Assembly: GCA_029237695.1 (NCBI GenBank)
Contig: CM055272.1
Coordinates: 16,666,042 to 16,730,041, forward strand
Direction of reading: 5' to 3'
Length of the DNA stretch: 64,000 bases
From: Conchocele bisecta
Taxonomy: Eukaryota; Mollusca; Bivalvia; Lucinida; Thyasiridae
Shown: positions 48,135 through 60,145 of the stretch, piece by piece
Position numbering within the stretch: the first letter of the stretch is position 1
How the letters are laid out: each line of letters starts with the position of its first letter
Translations under genes and position numbers: made by a program
Notes under the pieces: generated by a model
Seen by the model: only the letters and a program-made list of their open reading frames with translations
Told to the model about the DNA's origin: nothing
Database searches by the model: none

Positions 48135-49320
48135 TTTACACACGTCCCTGGTGTACAGTCGACATCCCGTTATAACGAGCCTGTATTATACACATGTCCC
48201 TTGTGTACAGTCGACATCCCGTTATAACAAGCCGGTATTATACACATGTCCCTTGTGTACAGTCGACATCCCGTTATAACGAGCCGGTATTATACACATG
48301 TCCCTGGTGTACAGTCGACATCCTGTTATAACGAGCCTGTATTATACACATGTCCCTGGTGTACAGTCTACATCCCGTTATAACGAGCCGGTATTATACA
48401 CATGTCCCTGGTGTACAGTCGACATCCCGTTATAACGAGCCGGTATTATACACATGTCCCTGGTGTACAGTCGACATCCCGTTATAACGAGCCTGTATTA
48501 TACACATGTCCCTTGTGTACAGTCGACATCCCGTTATAACGAGCCGGTATTATACACATGTCCCTTGTGTACAGTCGACATCCCGTTATAACGAGCCGGT
48601 ATTATACACATGTCCCTTGTGTACAGTCGACATCCCGTTATAACGAGCCGGTATACACATGTCCCTTGTGTACAGTCGACATCCCGTTATAACGAGCCGG
48701 TATTATACACATGTCCCTGGTGTACAGTCGACATCCCGTTATAACGAGCCGGTATTATACACATGTCCCTGGTGTACAGTCGACATCCCGTTATACGAGC
48801 CTGTATTATCACATGTCCCTGGTGTACAGTCGACATTCCCCGTTATAACGACCCGGTATTATACACATGTCCCTGGTGTACAGTCGACATCCGTTATACG
48901 AGCCTGTATTATACACATGTCCCTGGTGTACAGTCGACATCCCGTTATAACGAGCCTGTATTATACACATGTCCCTTGTGTACAGTCGACATCCCGTTAT
49001 AACGAGCCGGTATTATACACATGTCCCTGGTGTACAGTCGACATCCCGTTATAACGAGCCTGTATTATACACATGTCCCTGGTGTACAGTCGACATCCCG
49101 TTATAACGACCCGGTATTATACACATGTCCCTGGTGTACAGTCGACATCCTGTTATAACGAGCGTTTATTATACACATGTCCCTGGTGTACAGTCAACAT
49201 CCCGTTATAACGAGCCTGTATTATACACATGTCCCTGGTGTACAGTCGACATCCCGTTATAACGAGCCGGTATTATACACATGTCCCTTGTGTACAGTCG
49301 ACATCCCGTTATAACAAGCC
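48135..49320 (+). repeat. 52-bp minisatellite directly after the XPNPEP1 stop
   Basis: About 23 units of 52 bp, each with acatgtccctggtgtacagt, cgacatcccgttataacgag and cc(g/t)gtattatac. Units vary mainly at ctg/ctt and ccg/cct; a few have small deletions. The first unit starts within a few bases of the stop, so the repeat should lie in the 3' UTR if the terminal exon extends that far. No AATAAA is seen within it. Confidence 0.93.
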
Positions 49321-49420
49321 AACATCGTGTTCACACATCTATGGAGCCGATTGGATAATTTATGCTCATCACTGTTGTATCGTCTACACTGACAAGCTGA
49401 CATCGTCTTCACATATGTGA

Positions 49421-49642
49421 CTGTGACTGGAGAAATTACTTACCGGGTTTGGTACCAGTGTAGCTCCTCATCAAATAGCACATTCTTGCAGCCTGATAAT
49501 ATATATTGCTTGTTAGAAGCATAACGGGTTTCACTGATGGAATGGCGAACAGTACAGATCCTGATCAGACTGTGCGGATGCACAGGCTGATCTGGATCTA
49601 CACTGGTCGCAAAACCCATAAGCCCCATTTCTCCAGTCACAG
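49421..49642. mobile_element. MITE-J complete copy
   Basis: ctgtgactggagaaatt end and its inverse ccatttctccagtcacag. The centre is cagactgtgcggatgcacaggctg flanked by gatcctgatc/gatctggatc. Confidence 0.8.
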
Positions 49643-49768
49643 ATGGTCAACTACCGGAACTATGCAACTACCAGTACAAACAGTGAATCGGGATTGTGAA
49701 GTTATTTTTAAATTTTGGCAATTTCTTGAATATTCCTTTGGTAAACTGTATTAAGTCGTGTAGTCTAC

Positions 49769-50160
49769 ATGCACAGGTTGAAGTAACGGACCAAGGTCTA
49801 TAAATACATTAAATATAACCTAAAAGTATCAATAAGTGGGAAAAAATCAGTTAAAAAAAGTGTACTCCCTGTTAGAACACAATACAAGGTACCTATGTTT
49901 TTAACGGTCTGTACTCGGACGGCCTCGAGACAACAGACTCTCACGAAACGGTCAACCGATTTATATAATTTGTTGGAACAAAATAATCCATAGCTCGAAA
50001 AAGCGTTGACATGGCGCATCGGAGAATACATCATTGCGGAGGGCTAACATTTGCCTAACTTCTGCAATTGGCGGAAATTATATAAATCGGTTGACTGTTT
50101 CGTGAGTCCGTTGTCTCGAGGCCGTCCGAGTACGGCCCATAAAAAACATAGAAACCTTGG
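49769..50160. mobile_element. MITE-H half followed by a unique long palindrome
   Basis: cacaggttgaagtaacggac...tactccctgttag is half of MITE-H. From 49888 to 50160 is a separate palindrome with about 90-bp arms (tactcggacggcctcgagac, cggtcaaccgatttatataa) around a unique loop with ttgttggaacaaaataatcc. Confidence 0.7.
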
Positions 50161-50690
50161 TAATGTGTTATAACGATGTGTTATCAGTAGTTCGACTCCA
50201 GAGAGTTAGAGGTAATGAGTGTAGACTGTATAGCTATTGTGTGGTCATATATTTGAAATATGTGTGTGGTCGTGTGAGATGTAAAATGAATGGAGACTGT
50301 ATTATAATCATCAATACGCTATACATTTATACATATATTTCACTACATTTGTTGTGTCGCAATACCTTGTTACAAATATTGAAAGTATTTTGTTGCATTT
50401 CTGCAACATTCTCAGTACCTATATGTCAAAAAATGTTCTGCTGATCTGGGGATGATAAAAGTTAGCTCAACCTGTACATGATCTTCGACTCGGATTAATT
50501 GATTTTCATAAAAAATGATTGGCGTTTTACATCCGTTGTACAGCAAGGCCATGTTCAGATGGCACTGTACCTGTATGTACATTCAGCACTGAAAGACAGT
50601 GTCCTGATCCGGTGCCAGGCACCCTTACTTTATCAGGTAAATTAACTGAATGCATACCGACCGATACCATATTGTTGTATAAGGCAGTGG
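50161..50690. other. No recognisable feature
   Basis: AT-rich sequence without exon-like conservation or a repeat family. A 95-codon frame at 50157-50444 has no recognisable motif and no conserved context. Confidence 0.5.
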
Positions 50691-51030
50691 CCTGATACAA
50701 ACATCCAGGTTTCAACGAAGTGAAAACGGACGTTCCATTGGTCGAATGACGTTACGTGACGTCAGTGTAACAGTGCAACGTAAACAAGTCCACATTCTGT
50801 CCATAGATAACGTCATATGTGATCATTTTCGAGCATACAACCTTACCTGATAAATAGAATACCAGGCTACTGTCTTTTGATATCAAGTTTATTAGCTCGG
50901 AAATGGTAGCTATTCCTCGGCAAGCCTCGGATTATGCGGCAAGCCTCGGAATTCCTACGCATTTCCTAGTCTTGCCTGATAAACTTGATATCAAAAGACA
51001 CTAGCATGGTATTCTAGCATGTACCGGATC
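50690..51030. mobile_element. MITE-L copy
   Basis: Outer arm tttcaacgaagtgaaaacgg, cattggtcgaatgacgttac, acctgataaatagaatacca. The inner palindrome has a duplicated ggcaagcctcgga. Confidence 0.62.
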
Positions 51031-51515
51031 ACTTACCCCATGTGTGAATCCCACTTTTATGGTAGGAATCCTTAAGAATTCATCGTTGTCAACTTGGGCT
51101 AAAAGATTGACGAGAACCATTTCTGGTTGAACTACCATGCCTATATCAGCACCTATGTTGTTCAAAATTTAGTGACTAAAGTAGTCTTACTGTCATTTAT
51201 CGCAAAATATTGATATTGAATGTGTGCAAAACACGTCACTGGTGCAATGGTCATATAGAAACGGGACCTTGGATTAAACGGGTATGATAACTAGTATGGG
51301 AAATACCAACAAGCGAAGGCACATGTAATGTTCAATGAGTTTATTGTAACAAACTATCACCCCATGTGGGGCCTCACAGGAAGTAGGGGGCGCAACACTA
51401 CAACCAGACAAGATGGCCGACAGACAGGAGAGGAAACTAGAATTTAGTTATACTTGATCTAACTTAGCCAAAAATATGTCTGGCAATCAACAATGTAGTA
51501 CATATTGGATTTTTA
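51031..51515. other. No recognisable feature
   Basis: About 480 bp in which I see no exon, repeat family or palindrome beyond short AT-rich runs. Confidence 0.45.
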
Positions 51516-51516
51516 A

Positions 51517-51760
51517 CCATTACACCGCTAGTTTATTTTTTGTCGTCTGCTGTTTATTTTCTATTTTCCATTTTTATCATCAAAAACATGCTGTGACAGC
51601 AATTTAGAATAATTTACAACAAGCTTTGACCGCACTTCAGAATCATTTCCATTGGATGGAAATGATTCTGAAGTGCTGTCAAACCATGTTTTTATTGAGA
51701 AATAAGGCAAGATATAAAAGCAACAGCAGACGACAATTGTTGTGTGCAGCGGTCTAAGGG
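51517..51760. mobile_element. MITE-B with TTAA duplication
   Basis: CCATTACACCGCTA end and aagggTTAA right end, TTAA at 51513-51516 and 51761-51764. The centre has an extra gatg. Confidence 0.86.
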
Positions 51761-52233
51761 TTAAAGAATTAAATGCAAAGGAGCGTGTGATTGGATTGCA
51801 TGGTAGTGTTTTTGATCACACACACGGTGAAATCACAATATTTTGTTATTTGTACATGATGATAAAAAGCTCATTCACGGAGAGGGAATTTTCGGACTGG
51901 AGCAGTAAAATACAAGTGAAAGATCACCTGGTATATTGAGGCACATCTAGGGAGGATGGGTTTATGCTAGCTTATCAAGATACTGCACGTGAAAGTGTCT
52001 TTGGCGGGACCTACCCATCCATGCCCCTCGGAAGGAAGTTTCCACGATTTTTTGACTGGTTCATTTTTTGTTCACACCGAGTCCTTAACATGTCCCAAAA
52101 CATCGGACAAATCGGCCGATTATGCTCGGTCAGACACAATTTGGTCGAGACTTACTGTCAGTGTACAGTGAAACCCCTTTATCTCGGGCAATAATGTATG
52201 TACGTGATTGCATATCACATAACTATGGCTCAG

Positions 52234-52537
52234 TAGCCGATTTCATCAAAATTGCAAAGTATACTTTTCTAGCAAAGTATACTTTGAGGGAGAAATCATT
52301 TATTTTTCCTGAAATGCATTATTTCATATAGAACTAACGACTGCATAGTATTTGATGATTAAAAGGATGCAGAATTATTATACTGAATTTATTACATTAT
52401 CACAGCCAAAATGGCTGTGATAATGTAATAAATTCAGTATAATAAAAAATAATAAATTTATCCTAAAATTGAAAATTTCTCCCTCAAAGTATACTTTGCT
52501 AGATAAGCATACTTTGGAAGTTTGATGAAATAGGCTA
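52234..52537. mobile_element. MITE-A
   Basis: tagccgatttcatc and ggcta ends, CAG (52231-52233) and CTG (52538-52540) flanks. The centre is cacagccaaaatggctgtg. Confidence 0.86.
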
Positions 52538-52649
52538 CTGAATGATCAAATGCCGGATTTACAGAGAAAACCTCTCTAAGCTGACACCCTAGTTTAGAGA
52601 AGTTTCACTGTACATCCTGATCACTCCTAACATTCATTTCTACCATTTC

Positions 52650-52775
52650 TTGACACAGGGGTCCGAAGTTGTGCTGGGAAAAGAGTCCGAATCGGTGGGC
52701 GTCTTAGTTGGTGGGCGTCTTATATTCGGACTCGGTACACTTTTCCCAGCACAACTTCGGACCCCTGTGCTTCTG
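52650..52775. repeat. Palindrome with tandem centre
   Basis: ggggtccgaagttgtgctgg arm and inverse. The loop contains two copies of ggtgggcgtctta. Single occurrence in the window. Confidence 0.6.
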
Positions 52776-52817
52776 GATGGAAGTAGTGATACAATGGTCC
52801 CTAGTGTGTCCAGTTTA

Positions 52818-53244
52818 TTTGTTTGTTTGTTGGGGTTTAACGGCCTATCAACAGCTAAGGTCATTAAAGGCCGGGTCAATGGGTTTAGTACTAAATGCCA
52901 TATATTACCTGTACAAGTACATGTACATGGGGGGAAAATCCCAAAATCAGAACTGAATATTTACAATAACAAAACTATATATTCAGCCCTGAAATCAGAA
53001 TAATCCTGATCTGATGCCAGGTCCTCGCCACACCAGAATCACTTGGCCCCTCCCAAAAGCAGTAGGATCAGTAATAATCTTACTACTTTTATAATGGGCA
53101 ATAAAATAATAATTCAACTCCCAGGTAACAAAAGAGCCAAAGATAAAAACGTACCTGAGGGCCAAACCAGGCAAATCGTGATTCCTATAAGGAGGAACTC
53201 ATACCGTTAATTTACGCCGTCTCATTCGACTGACCACCACCCAC
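52818..53244 (-). mobile_element. SINE-1, 12-bp duplication with one mismatch
   Basis: Flanks GTGTCCAGTTTA (52806-52817) and GTGTCCGGTTTA (53245-53256) place it inside a gtccggtttagagag tandem-type unit. The (aaac)n tail is at the left on the minus sense strand. Confidence 0.82.
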
Positions 53245-53321
53245 GTGTCCGGTTTAGAGAGATGCCACTGTAAAACAGACGGATGAATACTTCAAGACAC
53301 GCGTGGCTGCTTGGCGATCTG

Positions 53322-53564
53322 GGGTCCGTTTCACTAAACTTTGTACGACTAAAATGTTCGCAAGTGCAAATTTAGAATCGTCTGGAAATTTCTATTGATG
53401 GATTTAAATTTATTGAGCAGCATAGGCTGCTCAATAAATGTAAATCCAATAATTGTTTACAAGAAAAAATGATAAATGTGAAATTTACAGACTATCATAA
53501 GTTTGCACCTACGAACATTTTACGAACATTTTAGAACAGTTATGAAGTTTAGTGAAACGGCCCA
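53322..53564. mobile_element. MITE-E
   Basis: gggtccgtttcactaaact end and inverse, CTG (53319-53321) and CAG (53565-53567). The central stem is shortened and the right arm has a repeated acgaacattt. Confidence 0.8.
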
Positions 53565-53682
53565 CAGGAACAGACATTATTATCGGAGGTAAAAGGCAAT
53601 GTAACATATCTAAATTAAGCTCAACTAACTTCCTCTGCGTCCGGTTTAGAGTGGTTCTACTGTATTAATGGTCTTATTGTTC

Positions 53683-54065
53683 AAGATGCATGATCATGTG
53701 GTTACAACAACAACAACGGCTGAAAGTGTTGAAAGAGCGCCCACTCCAAAGTAGTATTTGATATTTTCCTTAATACCCAACTGATTTTGATGAAATATGG
53801 CGCAGCAAACTCATCTTCATGAGCTGCATTTGGTGGTAACGGGAGTTTGGCACATACTTATGAAAAACGACAAACGACAGACGTTTGGGCCAACGTACCG
53901 AGACCACCAAATGCAGCTCAACAAGACGCGTTTGATGCGGCATATTTCGTAAAAATCCGTTACATAATAAGGACAAAATAAAATACGTACTTTGAATCGG
54001 AGGGCTTCTGGAAGTTTCAGTACTTGTTGTTGTTGAAGCCATGTGATCATACACCTTGTTGTTGG
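53683..54065. mobile_element. MITE-K, long palindrome
   Basis: catgatcatgtggttacaac end and inverse, then gatgaaatatggcgcagcaa and agctgcatttggtggt. Arms are about 150 bp with an inner aaaacgacaaacgacag segment. Confidence 0.7.
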
Positions 54066-54240
54066 TCCACATATATAAACCCCACACTGCTTATTCAATA
54101 CAGAAATTATATAGATACACACGATATGTGGCTGTGATTGGAGAAATGGGGCTTTTGGCATTTTTGGCCAATCTAGCTCGTGATCTACTGTGCTACCGCC
54201 TGCGCTAGTCTTGCCAATGTTGTCTTGTTTCTTTATTTAA

Positions 54241-54603
54241 TTTGTTTATTTATTGGTGTAACGGCCTATCGACAGCTAAGGTCATGTAAGGCCGGGCCAA
54301 TGAGTTCGATCCCGCATTCAACCTGCTGCATTGGGGAGAAAATCACAACAGAATATTTCCATCGAAATTAGAACAACCGGACCTGGTACCAGGCCCGTAC
54401 CACACAAAAGTAATTTGGCCCCTTCCCTAAACGTAATAGGTTTCATTTGTTTGTTGGGGTTTAATGGCCTATCAACAACTACAGTCATTTAAAGCCAGGT
54501 CAATGGGTTTAGTACTAAATCCCATTTATTACAGTTCGGGATTTCGGTAAGGATGAAACCCGATCGTTAAATTACCTATCACATGTTCCCACCTGCCACC
54601 CAC
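54241..54603 (-). mobile_element. SINE-1 with 12-bp duplication and a nested SINE-1 fragment
   Basis: TTCTTTATTTAA flanks both sides (54229-54240, 54604-54615). A second SINE-1 3' segment (tttgtttgttggggtttaatgg...) is inserted at about 54443-54537. Confidence 0.78.
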
Positions 54604-54769
54604 TTCTTTATTTAAAAATACTTGAATACTGTGCTTGGAATCGAGCAGCTTGATTGGCTGAGCCTGAGCTGGGCTACAGCACAGGATCAGCCAATCAAAC
54701 TGGTTCCGAGTTTAGATTGCCAATACCGTATGTGTTGAGAAACGTTGACATCTTGGCAAGTTTAATAGT

Positions 54770-55250
54770 GTTTCATTGACTATGGTGAACAGTGCAGATG
54801 ATGATCAGACTGCCCGGATGCTGATCTGGGTCTACACTGGTCGCACATGTCAAAAGTCACATGTCTACAGTCACATATATGATAAGTACATATACACATA
54901 ATATTTTGCACATAAATATGCTGGGCACATACGAGGGGCGTTCAAAAAGTTCACAAAAGTATATTTTCTCAATGTGTGCTTAATCAGAATAGAATTTTAC
55001 TTTCACCCGTAAGTAACTGGAATGGACTGTGATATGTTGAGGTTGAGTTTACAACACATCCAATTGTCACAAAATGATTTTCAGACTCGTACATTTATAA
55101 AAATGTTTTTTGTTTTCTAAAAAAATATGAAAATTACTTGCAAAAAGTGCAGATCCTGATGAGACGGCTCGTCACGAGCCGGCTCATCTGGATCTACACT
55201 GTTTGTAAACACTATGATAATAGAGGTCTGTACTCTGTAGTGTTGAAAGG
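54770..55250. mobile_element. MITE-J half and MITE-N-like hairpin remnants
   Basis: 54786-54870 has gaacagtgcagatgatgatc...gtctacactggtcgca. 55143-55250 has gtgcagatcctgatgagacg, cgtcacgagccggctcatct and a tgttgaaagg end. Confidence 0.5.
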
Positions 55251-55374
55251 TTTTTTTCAAATTCAAGGTGACTGTTATTGTATCGCCTTATTCCGAAGTC
55301 AAAGCCAGTAGATCGTTTGCAATTCAATATTTTGACCTTTAATTTTGTATTTTCAGACCAGACATTTATTTTTA

Positions 55375-55597
55375 TCCCCTCGCCGATAGGAAAAGGGGAT
55401 AAAGCGTTAGTCCATGTATGTACATCAATAACTCATGAACCGCTTCACTGATTTTGATAATATTTGGCCACAATGTCTAGGGATGCTGCTTTGTTTTGCA
55501 TACGACCAACGTCCGACGACCGTCCAAGGTCACAGTACTTTTATTAAGGCTGCCAGCGAGGGGATTAGCTTCGTTTAACGATGCCAATTCTTGTTTT
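55375..55597 (-). mobile_element. Helentron-like short element
   Basis: tcccctcgccgataggaaaagg head, gattttgataatatttggcc core, caaggctgccagcgagggg and an end gatgccaattcttgtttt. The minus-strand end is AACAAGAATTGG. Confidence 0.55.
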
Positions 55598-55677
55598 GGA
55601 TTATGTTAATAGTCAAACCTGTGAATGAAAGTTAGCCATGGGAAGAGAAAAATATGGCCTTTGTTCACAGGTTCATT

Positions 55678-55803
55678 TATATGGAACGCCGAATCTACAT
55701 AAACTCAAATAATTAATGCTAGATTTAAATAGTTAAAGCTAGCATTAAATATTTAGAGCTAGCAATAATTATTTGAGTTTATGTAGATTTAGCGTTCCAT
55801 GCA
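55678..55803. mobile_element. MITE-M short copy
   Basis: ggaacgccgaatctacataa and inverse. Fewer internal gctagc half-units than the copy at 23777. Confidence 0.75.
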
Positions 55804-56190
55804 TTTACAAGGTGTATGATCACGTGGTACTAACAACAACAACAAGTACCGATTCAAAGTACGTATTCTTTTATAGTGTCCTTATTACATAACGGATTTT
55901 GATGTAATATGGCGCATCAAACGCGTCTTGTTAAGCTGCATTTGGTGGTCTCTTTATTTTCGCTCAAACTTCTGTCGTTTTTGCGAAGAATCGATTTTGG
56001 GGTCTCCGACACGGAAATCGATTCTTCGCAAAAACGACATAAGTCTGTGCCAAACTCCCTAGACCACCAGATGCAGCTCATGAAGACGCGTTTGCTGCGC
56101 CATATTTCATCAAAATCCGTTGCATATTAAGGAAAATATCATATAATACTTACTTTGGAGTGGGCGACGTTGTTGTTGTTGTAACCATGT
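55803..56190. mobile_element. MITE-K
   Basis: tgtatgatcacgtggtacta end and inverse. The inner perfect stem is gaagaatcgatttt..aaatcgattcttc (55985-56030). Confidence 0.75.
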
Positions 56191-56661
56191 GATTGAATTT
56201 GAATACTCGGGGGGAAAACAGGAGTTATAGACAGGTAGTTGCTATTCACAGATGGCCACATATTCACAACCTAGATTGTAACTATAGGTCGAAAGATTTA
56301 ACTAAAATAAGCTAAAAAAAATGTTGTTACTCCAACAAATTTATTTTTAGCTTATTTATTTTTCATTTATGGATGCTTTTAGGCATATTTAAAGGTACAC
56401 AAGGTACATGCCCACGCAGTAGGCACAAAATGTTCTTTATAGGAATTAAATAAGTGTATAATTATGTCACTATTCCACCAGTTCTAAAAATTACGAGTGC
56501 CCGCTATACAAATATAATAATTTATTAATTATTAATTTACTGTTAGCGACGCGTGGCGGTAACAGTCTATTTTGATAATGTGCGGGGACAACGACTTTCA
56601 CATCACGGCTTGCGGTGCGCATGCGCAGTAGGCTTCCCAATATGTAAACAAGAATATCAAC

Positions 56662-57284
56662 ATGTCGAAACGTCCAGGACGGAAATTGTATGAAACGGCG
56701 TCGGCCAAAAAAAAGGCGAAATGTCTGAGGGACAGGCAGAACAGTTTGTTTGTTTATTGGTGTTTATTGGTGTTTAACGGCCTATCAACAGCTAAGGTCA
56801 TGTAAGGCCGGGCAAACGGGTTCGATCCCGTTTTAACCTGCTGCATTGGGGGGAAAATTCCAAAATCAGAAATGAATATTGAAATTAGAATAACCTGACC
56901 TGGTGGCAGGTCCATACCACACCAGTCACTTGGCCCCTTCCCCTAAAATAGGATTACGAATAATCGTAATACTCACATAAGGGGTATAACCAGATTCAAC
57001 TGTCACATACAAAATGCCAAAGACGTATGTGAGGGCCAAACCAGGTCTCCATTCGGAATTCCGGTAAGGATGAACCCCGATCGTTAAATTACCCATCGCT
57101 TGCACCCACCTTCCACCCACACAGGCAGTACAGAGAGAGAGTGATTAATATTGGCGACCAGATCACCAAATTGAAAGTGTTACATGGAGATTTAGATTTG
57201 GACTCGAACAGAGATTTTTCTTCTCAACTTCCGATACTTCATTGCGCATGTCAAAGATGTGATATGATTGATCGTGTCACGTGA
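56662..57284 (+). pseudogene. Coding-like ORF inside MITE-P, split by SINE-1
   Basis: ATG at 56662 opens MSKRPGRKLYETASAKKKAK and stays open up to the SINE at 56745. After the SINE and its duplication (right copy 57121-57133) the same frame resumes with RERVINIGDQITKLKVLHG and ends at TGA 57282-57284. Without the SINE the ORF would be 77 codons. The strongly basic start resembles small basic-region proteins with an N-I-G-x-x-I motif that I associate with mollusc multigene families; this is a loose resemblance. Probably captured host sequence. Confidence 0.45.
56745..57120 (-). mobile_element. SINE-1 inside MITE-P
   Basis: Flanks ACAGGCAGAACAG (56732-56744) and ACAGGCAGTACAG (57121-57133), 12 of 13 identical. 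Contains a gggttcgatcccg stem and the gtgagggccaaaccaggtct body. Confidence 0.85.
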
Positions 57285-57589
57285 CGCGTGTTGGTAAAAA
57301 TAGCACGAGGTCGGAAAAATACACTTTCTGGTCGCGGCATATAAAATGCGATTTAACACCAATTAACACGGGCCGTAATTAAAAATAACTCGCTAGTGGG
57401 AAGACAAATGGCTCATATAAGGCATGACAGAAAATGAAAAGTAGTAGTACAGTGTAACCTGCTGCGTGGGCATGTACCTTTAATGTATTTAAAGACCTCG
57501 GTCCATTACTTCAACCTGCGATTAATACAAGAAAAGCTACATACCAAGTATCAAGTCTCTAGCTATTACGGCTTAAAAGTTTTACGAGA

Positions 57590-58490
57590 TACAAGCTCGA
57601 ACAAAAACTTTAACCAAGGGATTTGATTTATTAGCGTTTAAGGTCATTTAAGGCAGGGCTAACGGGTTTGATCTCCTATTTAACCTGCTGTTTAACCAAA
57701 GCAAATAACTGTAATTATTGGAAATTATAGGCCAAGGTCAAATGAAGGTCATTCGTTTTACAGTGTTTTGATGTAAACATCACTGGCTCATGATAGTGTG
57801 GAGTATGGTGGCTGAATGTGTAATGGTATTGAAAATGCAGGTTCAAACAAAAACTTTAACCAAGGTAATAAGTGTAAATATGGCAATTGTAGGTCAAGGT
57901 CAGATGGAGGTCATTTCAATTACAATGGTTTGCGGTGCACATCACTGTCTCATGAATATGTGCAAGTATAGTGTAGGCCTAATACTATTGAAGATACAAG
58001 CTCAAACAACAAGAATTCCGCGGATTCAAATGTCTCGCCTTGTTCCGCCTCGACCTTGACCCTGACCCTGGGGCCTTGACCTTGGGGCCCCGAGAATAGT
58101 CCTATATTCATCTACATATCATATGTATACAGTTTGATGACTAGCTGATAAGGTGTTGAAGTAATGACCGTAACACGAAAACGTAACATTAAATGATGAC
58201 GCCGCCGACGATGCCGCTGTCGACGCCGCCGACGACTCCGGAAAAGCAAAACCTATGTCTCGCTTTCCACTTTCGCGGGCGAGACAAAAACTGGAACCAA
58301 AGGAAATAACTACCGGTATGTAAATATGGCAATAGTAGGTCAGGTCGCATGAAGGTCATTTGTTTCAGAGTGGTTTGCGGTGCACATCATTGGCTCATGA
58401 TAGTGTGCAAGTATGGTGGCTGCAGGCCTAATACTATTGAAGATACAAGCTCAAACAGAAACTTTAACCAAGGAAAATAACTATGAAAAA
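57590..58490. repeat. About 170-bp tandem repeat with Helentron-like insertion
   Basis: Units contain gatacaagctcaaacaaaaac, tttaaccaaggaaaataact, ggtcaaggtcacatgaag and gtggtttgcggtgcacatca. Between about 58008 and 58290 lies aagaattccgcggattcaaa...gccgccgacgac...cgggcgagac, related to the element at 60545. Confidence 0.65.
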
Positions 58491-58623
58491 ATTGCAATTG
58501 TGGGTCAAGGTCACATGAAGATCATTTGATTCACAGTGGTTTGCAGTGCACATCTGACATGAGAGTGTGCAAGGAATGGTGGCCTAATACCATTGAAGAT
58601 AAAAGCTCAAACAAAAATGTTAA

Positions 58624-59099
58624 CCCTTAGACCGCTATCTTAATTGTTTTGTTGTCTGCTTTTTATTTTCTATTTTCCATTTTTATCATTAAAAACATGC
58701 TTTGACAGCACTTTAGAATAATTTTCAACATGGTTTGGAAAACTTAATGTTCGGTTTAATTTATTACAACTTCTGTTTCCCTTGATGGAATTCTTTGGTA
58801 TACATCAACACTGTGGTGTAATCATCTCACACAGAGGGAGCCCATGTGACCTTGACCTAGTTTTCATGGTTTATTGACCTACATTTCACATGCATTCAAT
58901 GTTAAGTTTTTGCATTTAGCTCAGTTTCCGGAAAACTATAAGTCCTACGACCTCCAAACTTGGTATACATCAACACTATGGTGTAACCATCTCACACAGA
59001 GGGAGCCCATGTGCTGTAAAACCATGTTTTTTATTGAGAAATAAGGCAAGATATAAAAGCAACAGCAGACGACAATTGTTGTGAGTAGCGGTCTAAGGG
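58624..59099. mobile_element. MITE-B (TTAA) with internal insertion
   Basis: CCCTTAGACCGCTA end and inverse, TTAA at 58620-58623 and 59100-59103. The central hairpin is replaced at about 58740-59008 by two units with gtatacatcaacact..ggtgtaa and cacacagagggagcccatgt. Confidence 0.8.
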
Positions 59100-59187
59100 T
59101 TAATCTTGTGACAGATGGACGGGGACGGACAAGGGAAACACATATGCCCCCTCCACTACCATGGTGGGGTATAAATATAAAGATTAA

Positions 59188-59430
59188 CCCTTAGACCGCT
59201 ACTCACAACAATTGTCGTCTGCTGTTGCTTTTATATCTTGCCTTATTTCTCAATAAAAACATGGTTTGACAGCACTTCAGAATCATTTCCAATGGAAATG
59301 ATTCTGAAGTGCTGTCAACGCATGTTGTTAATTATTCTAAAGTGCTGTCAAAGCATCTTTTTGATGATAAAAATGATAAATAGAAAATAAACAGCAGACG
59401 ACAAAAAAATATAAGATAGCGGTCTAAGGG
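59188..59430. mobile_element. MITE-B with TTAA duplication
   Basis: Complete copy: CCCTTAGACCGCTA end and inverse, TTAA at 59184-59187 and 59431-59434. The centre is gaatcatttcc..ggaaatgattc. Confidence 0.88.
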
Positions 59431-59577
59431 TTAAATATATTACTATGACCATTTTCGACTATACTCCAGTCAATTTGTCATTAAGTGGTGCACGAGAGCA
59501 GAGACATTTCTGCTAATTTACTGAACACCCCTCAAATACACTTAAACATGCTTGGTGATATTTGGTCCGCTGAACGT

Positions 59578-60145
59578 GGTTATGTCTGGATAAATGGGGC
59601 TTATAGGATTTGTGGCAAGGGTAGCACATGATCAGTAGCCTATTTCATCAACATTGCAAAGTATACTTTGAGGGAGTAATAATTTATTTTTTCCTGAAAT
59701 GCATTATTTCATATAGAACTAACAAATGCATATATTTCATGATTAAAAGTATGCAGAATTATTATACTGAATTTATTACATTATCACAGCCAAATTGGCT
59801 GTGATAATGTAATAAATTCAGTATAATAAAAATTAATAAATTTATCATAAAATTGAAAATTTCTCCCTCAAAGTATACTTTGCTACTAAAGTATACTTTG
59901 CAATGTTGATGAAATAGGCTACTGGTCCTGATTGATCAAGTGTTGATAGGTTGATGAAATAGGCTACTGATTGCACTCCTGTTGACGGATAAGATCTATA
60001 TTGCTTGCTAGAAGCACGACGGATGTTTCATTGATGGAAATGACGACAGTGTAGATCCTGATCAGACTGTGCGGATGCACAGGCTGATCTGGCTCTACAA
60101 TTGTCGCAAAACCCACAAGCCCCATTTCTCCAGTCACAGCCACAT
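59578..60145. mobile_element. MITE-J split by MITE-A (59636-59921)
   Basis: J left part tctggataaatggggctta...gtagcacatgat; J right part tgcactcctgttgacgg...ccatttctccagtcacagc. MITE-A lies between, with CAG/CTG flanks and an extra partial end (ttgatgaaataggctactg) at 59951-59970. Confidence 0.75.

Larger units (their letters stand above)
56300..57520. mobile_element. MITE-H split by MITE-P (56393-57479)
   Basis: H arms (ggatgcttttaggcatatt | tgtatttaaagacctcgg) are interrupted by an element with ends aggtaca and tgtacct, flanked by TTAA (56389-56392, 57480-57483). The intact site in other MITE-H copies is catatttaatgtattta. Confidence 0.85.

Noticed and set aside
48659..49054. 131-codon frame in the minisatellite
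   Set aside because: It is a by-product of a 52-bp repeat with small indels. No start context or homology, and most units carry an in-frame TAA in one of three phases.
48135..49320. CRISPR-like array of 52-bp repeats
   Set aside because: Units are contiguous without unique spacers, in animal DNA. It is a minisatellite.
52650..53003. 117-codon frame beginning MTQGSEVV
   Set aside because: It spans a palindrome and the start of SINE-1; the downstream part is translated SINE sequence.
57790..58059. 89-codon Met-rich frame
   Set aside because: It falls within the 170-bp tandem repeat and ends in the inserted Helentron-like element.
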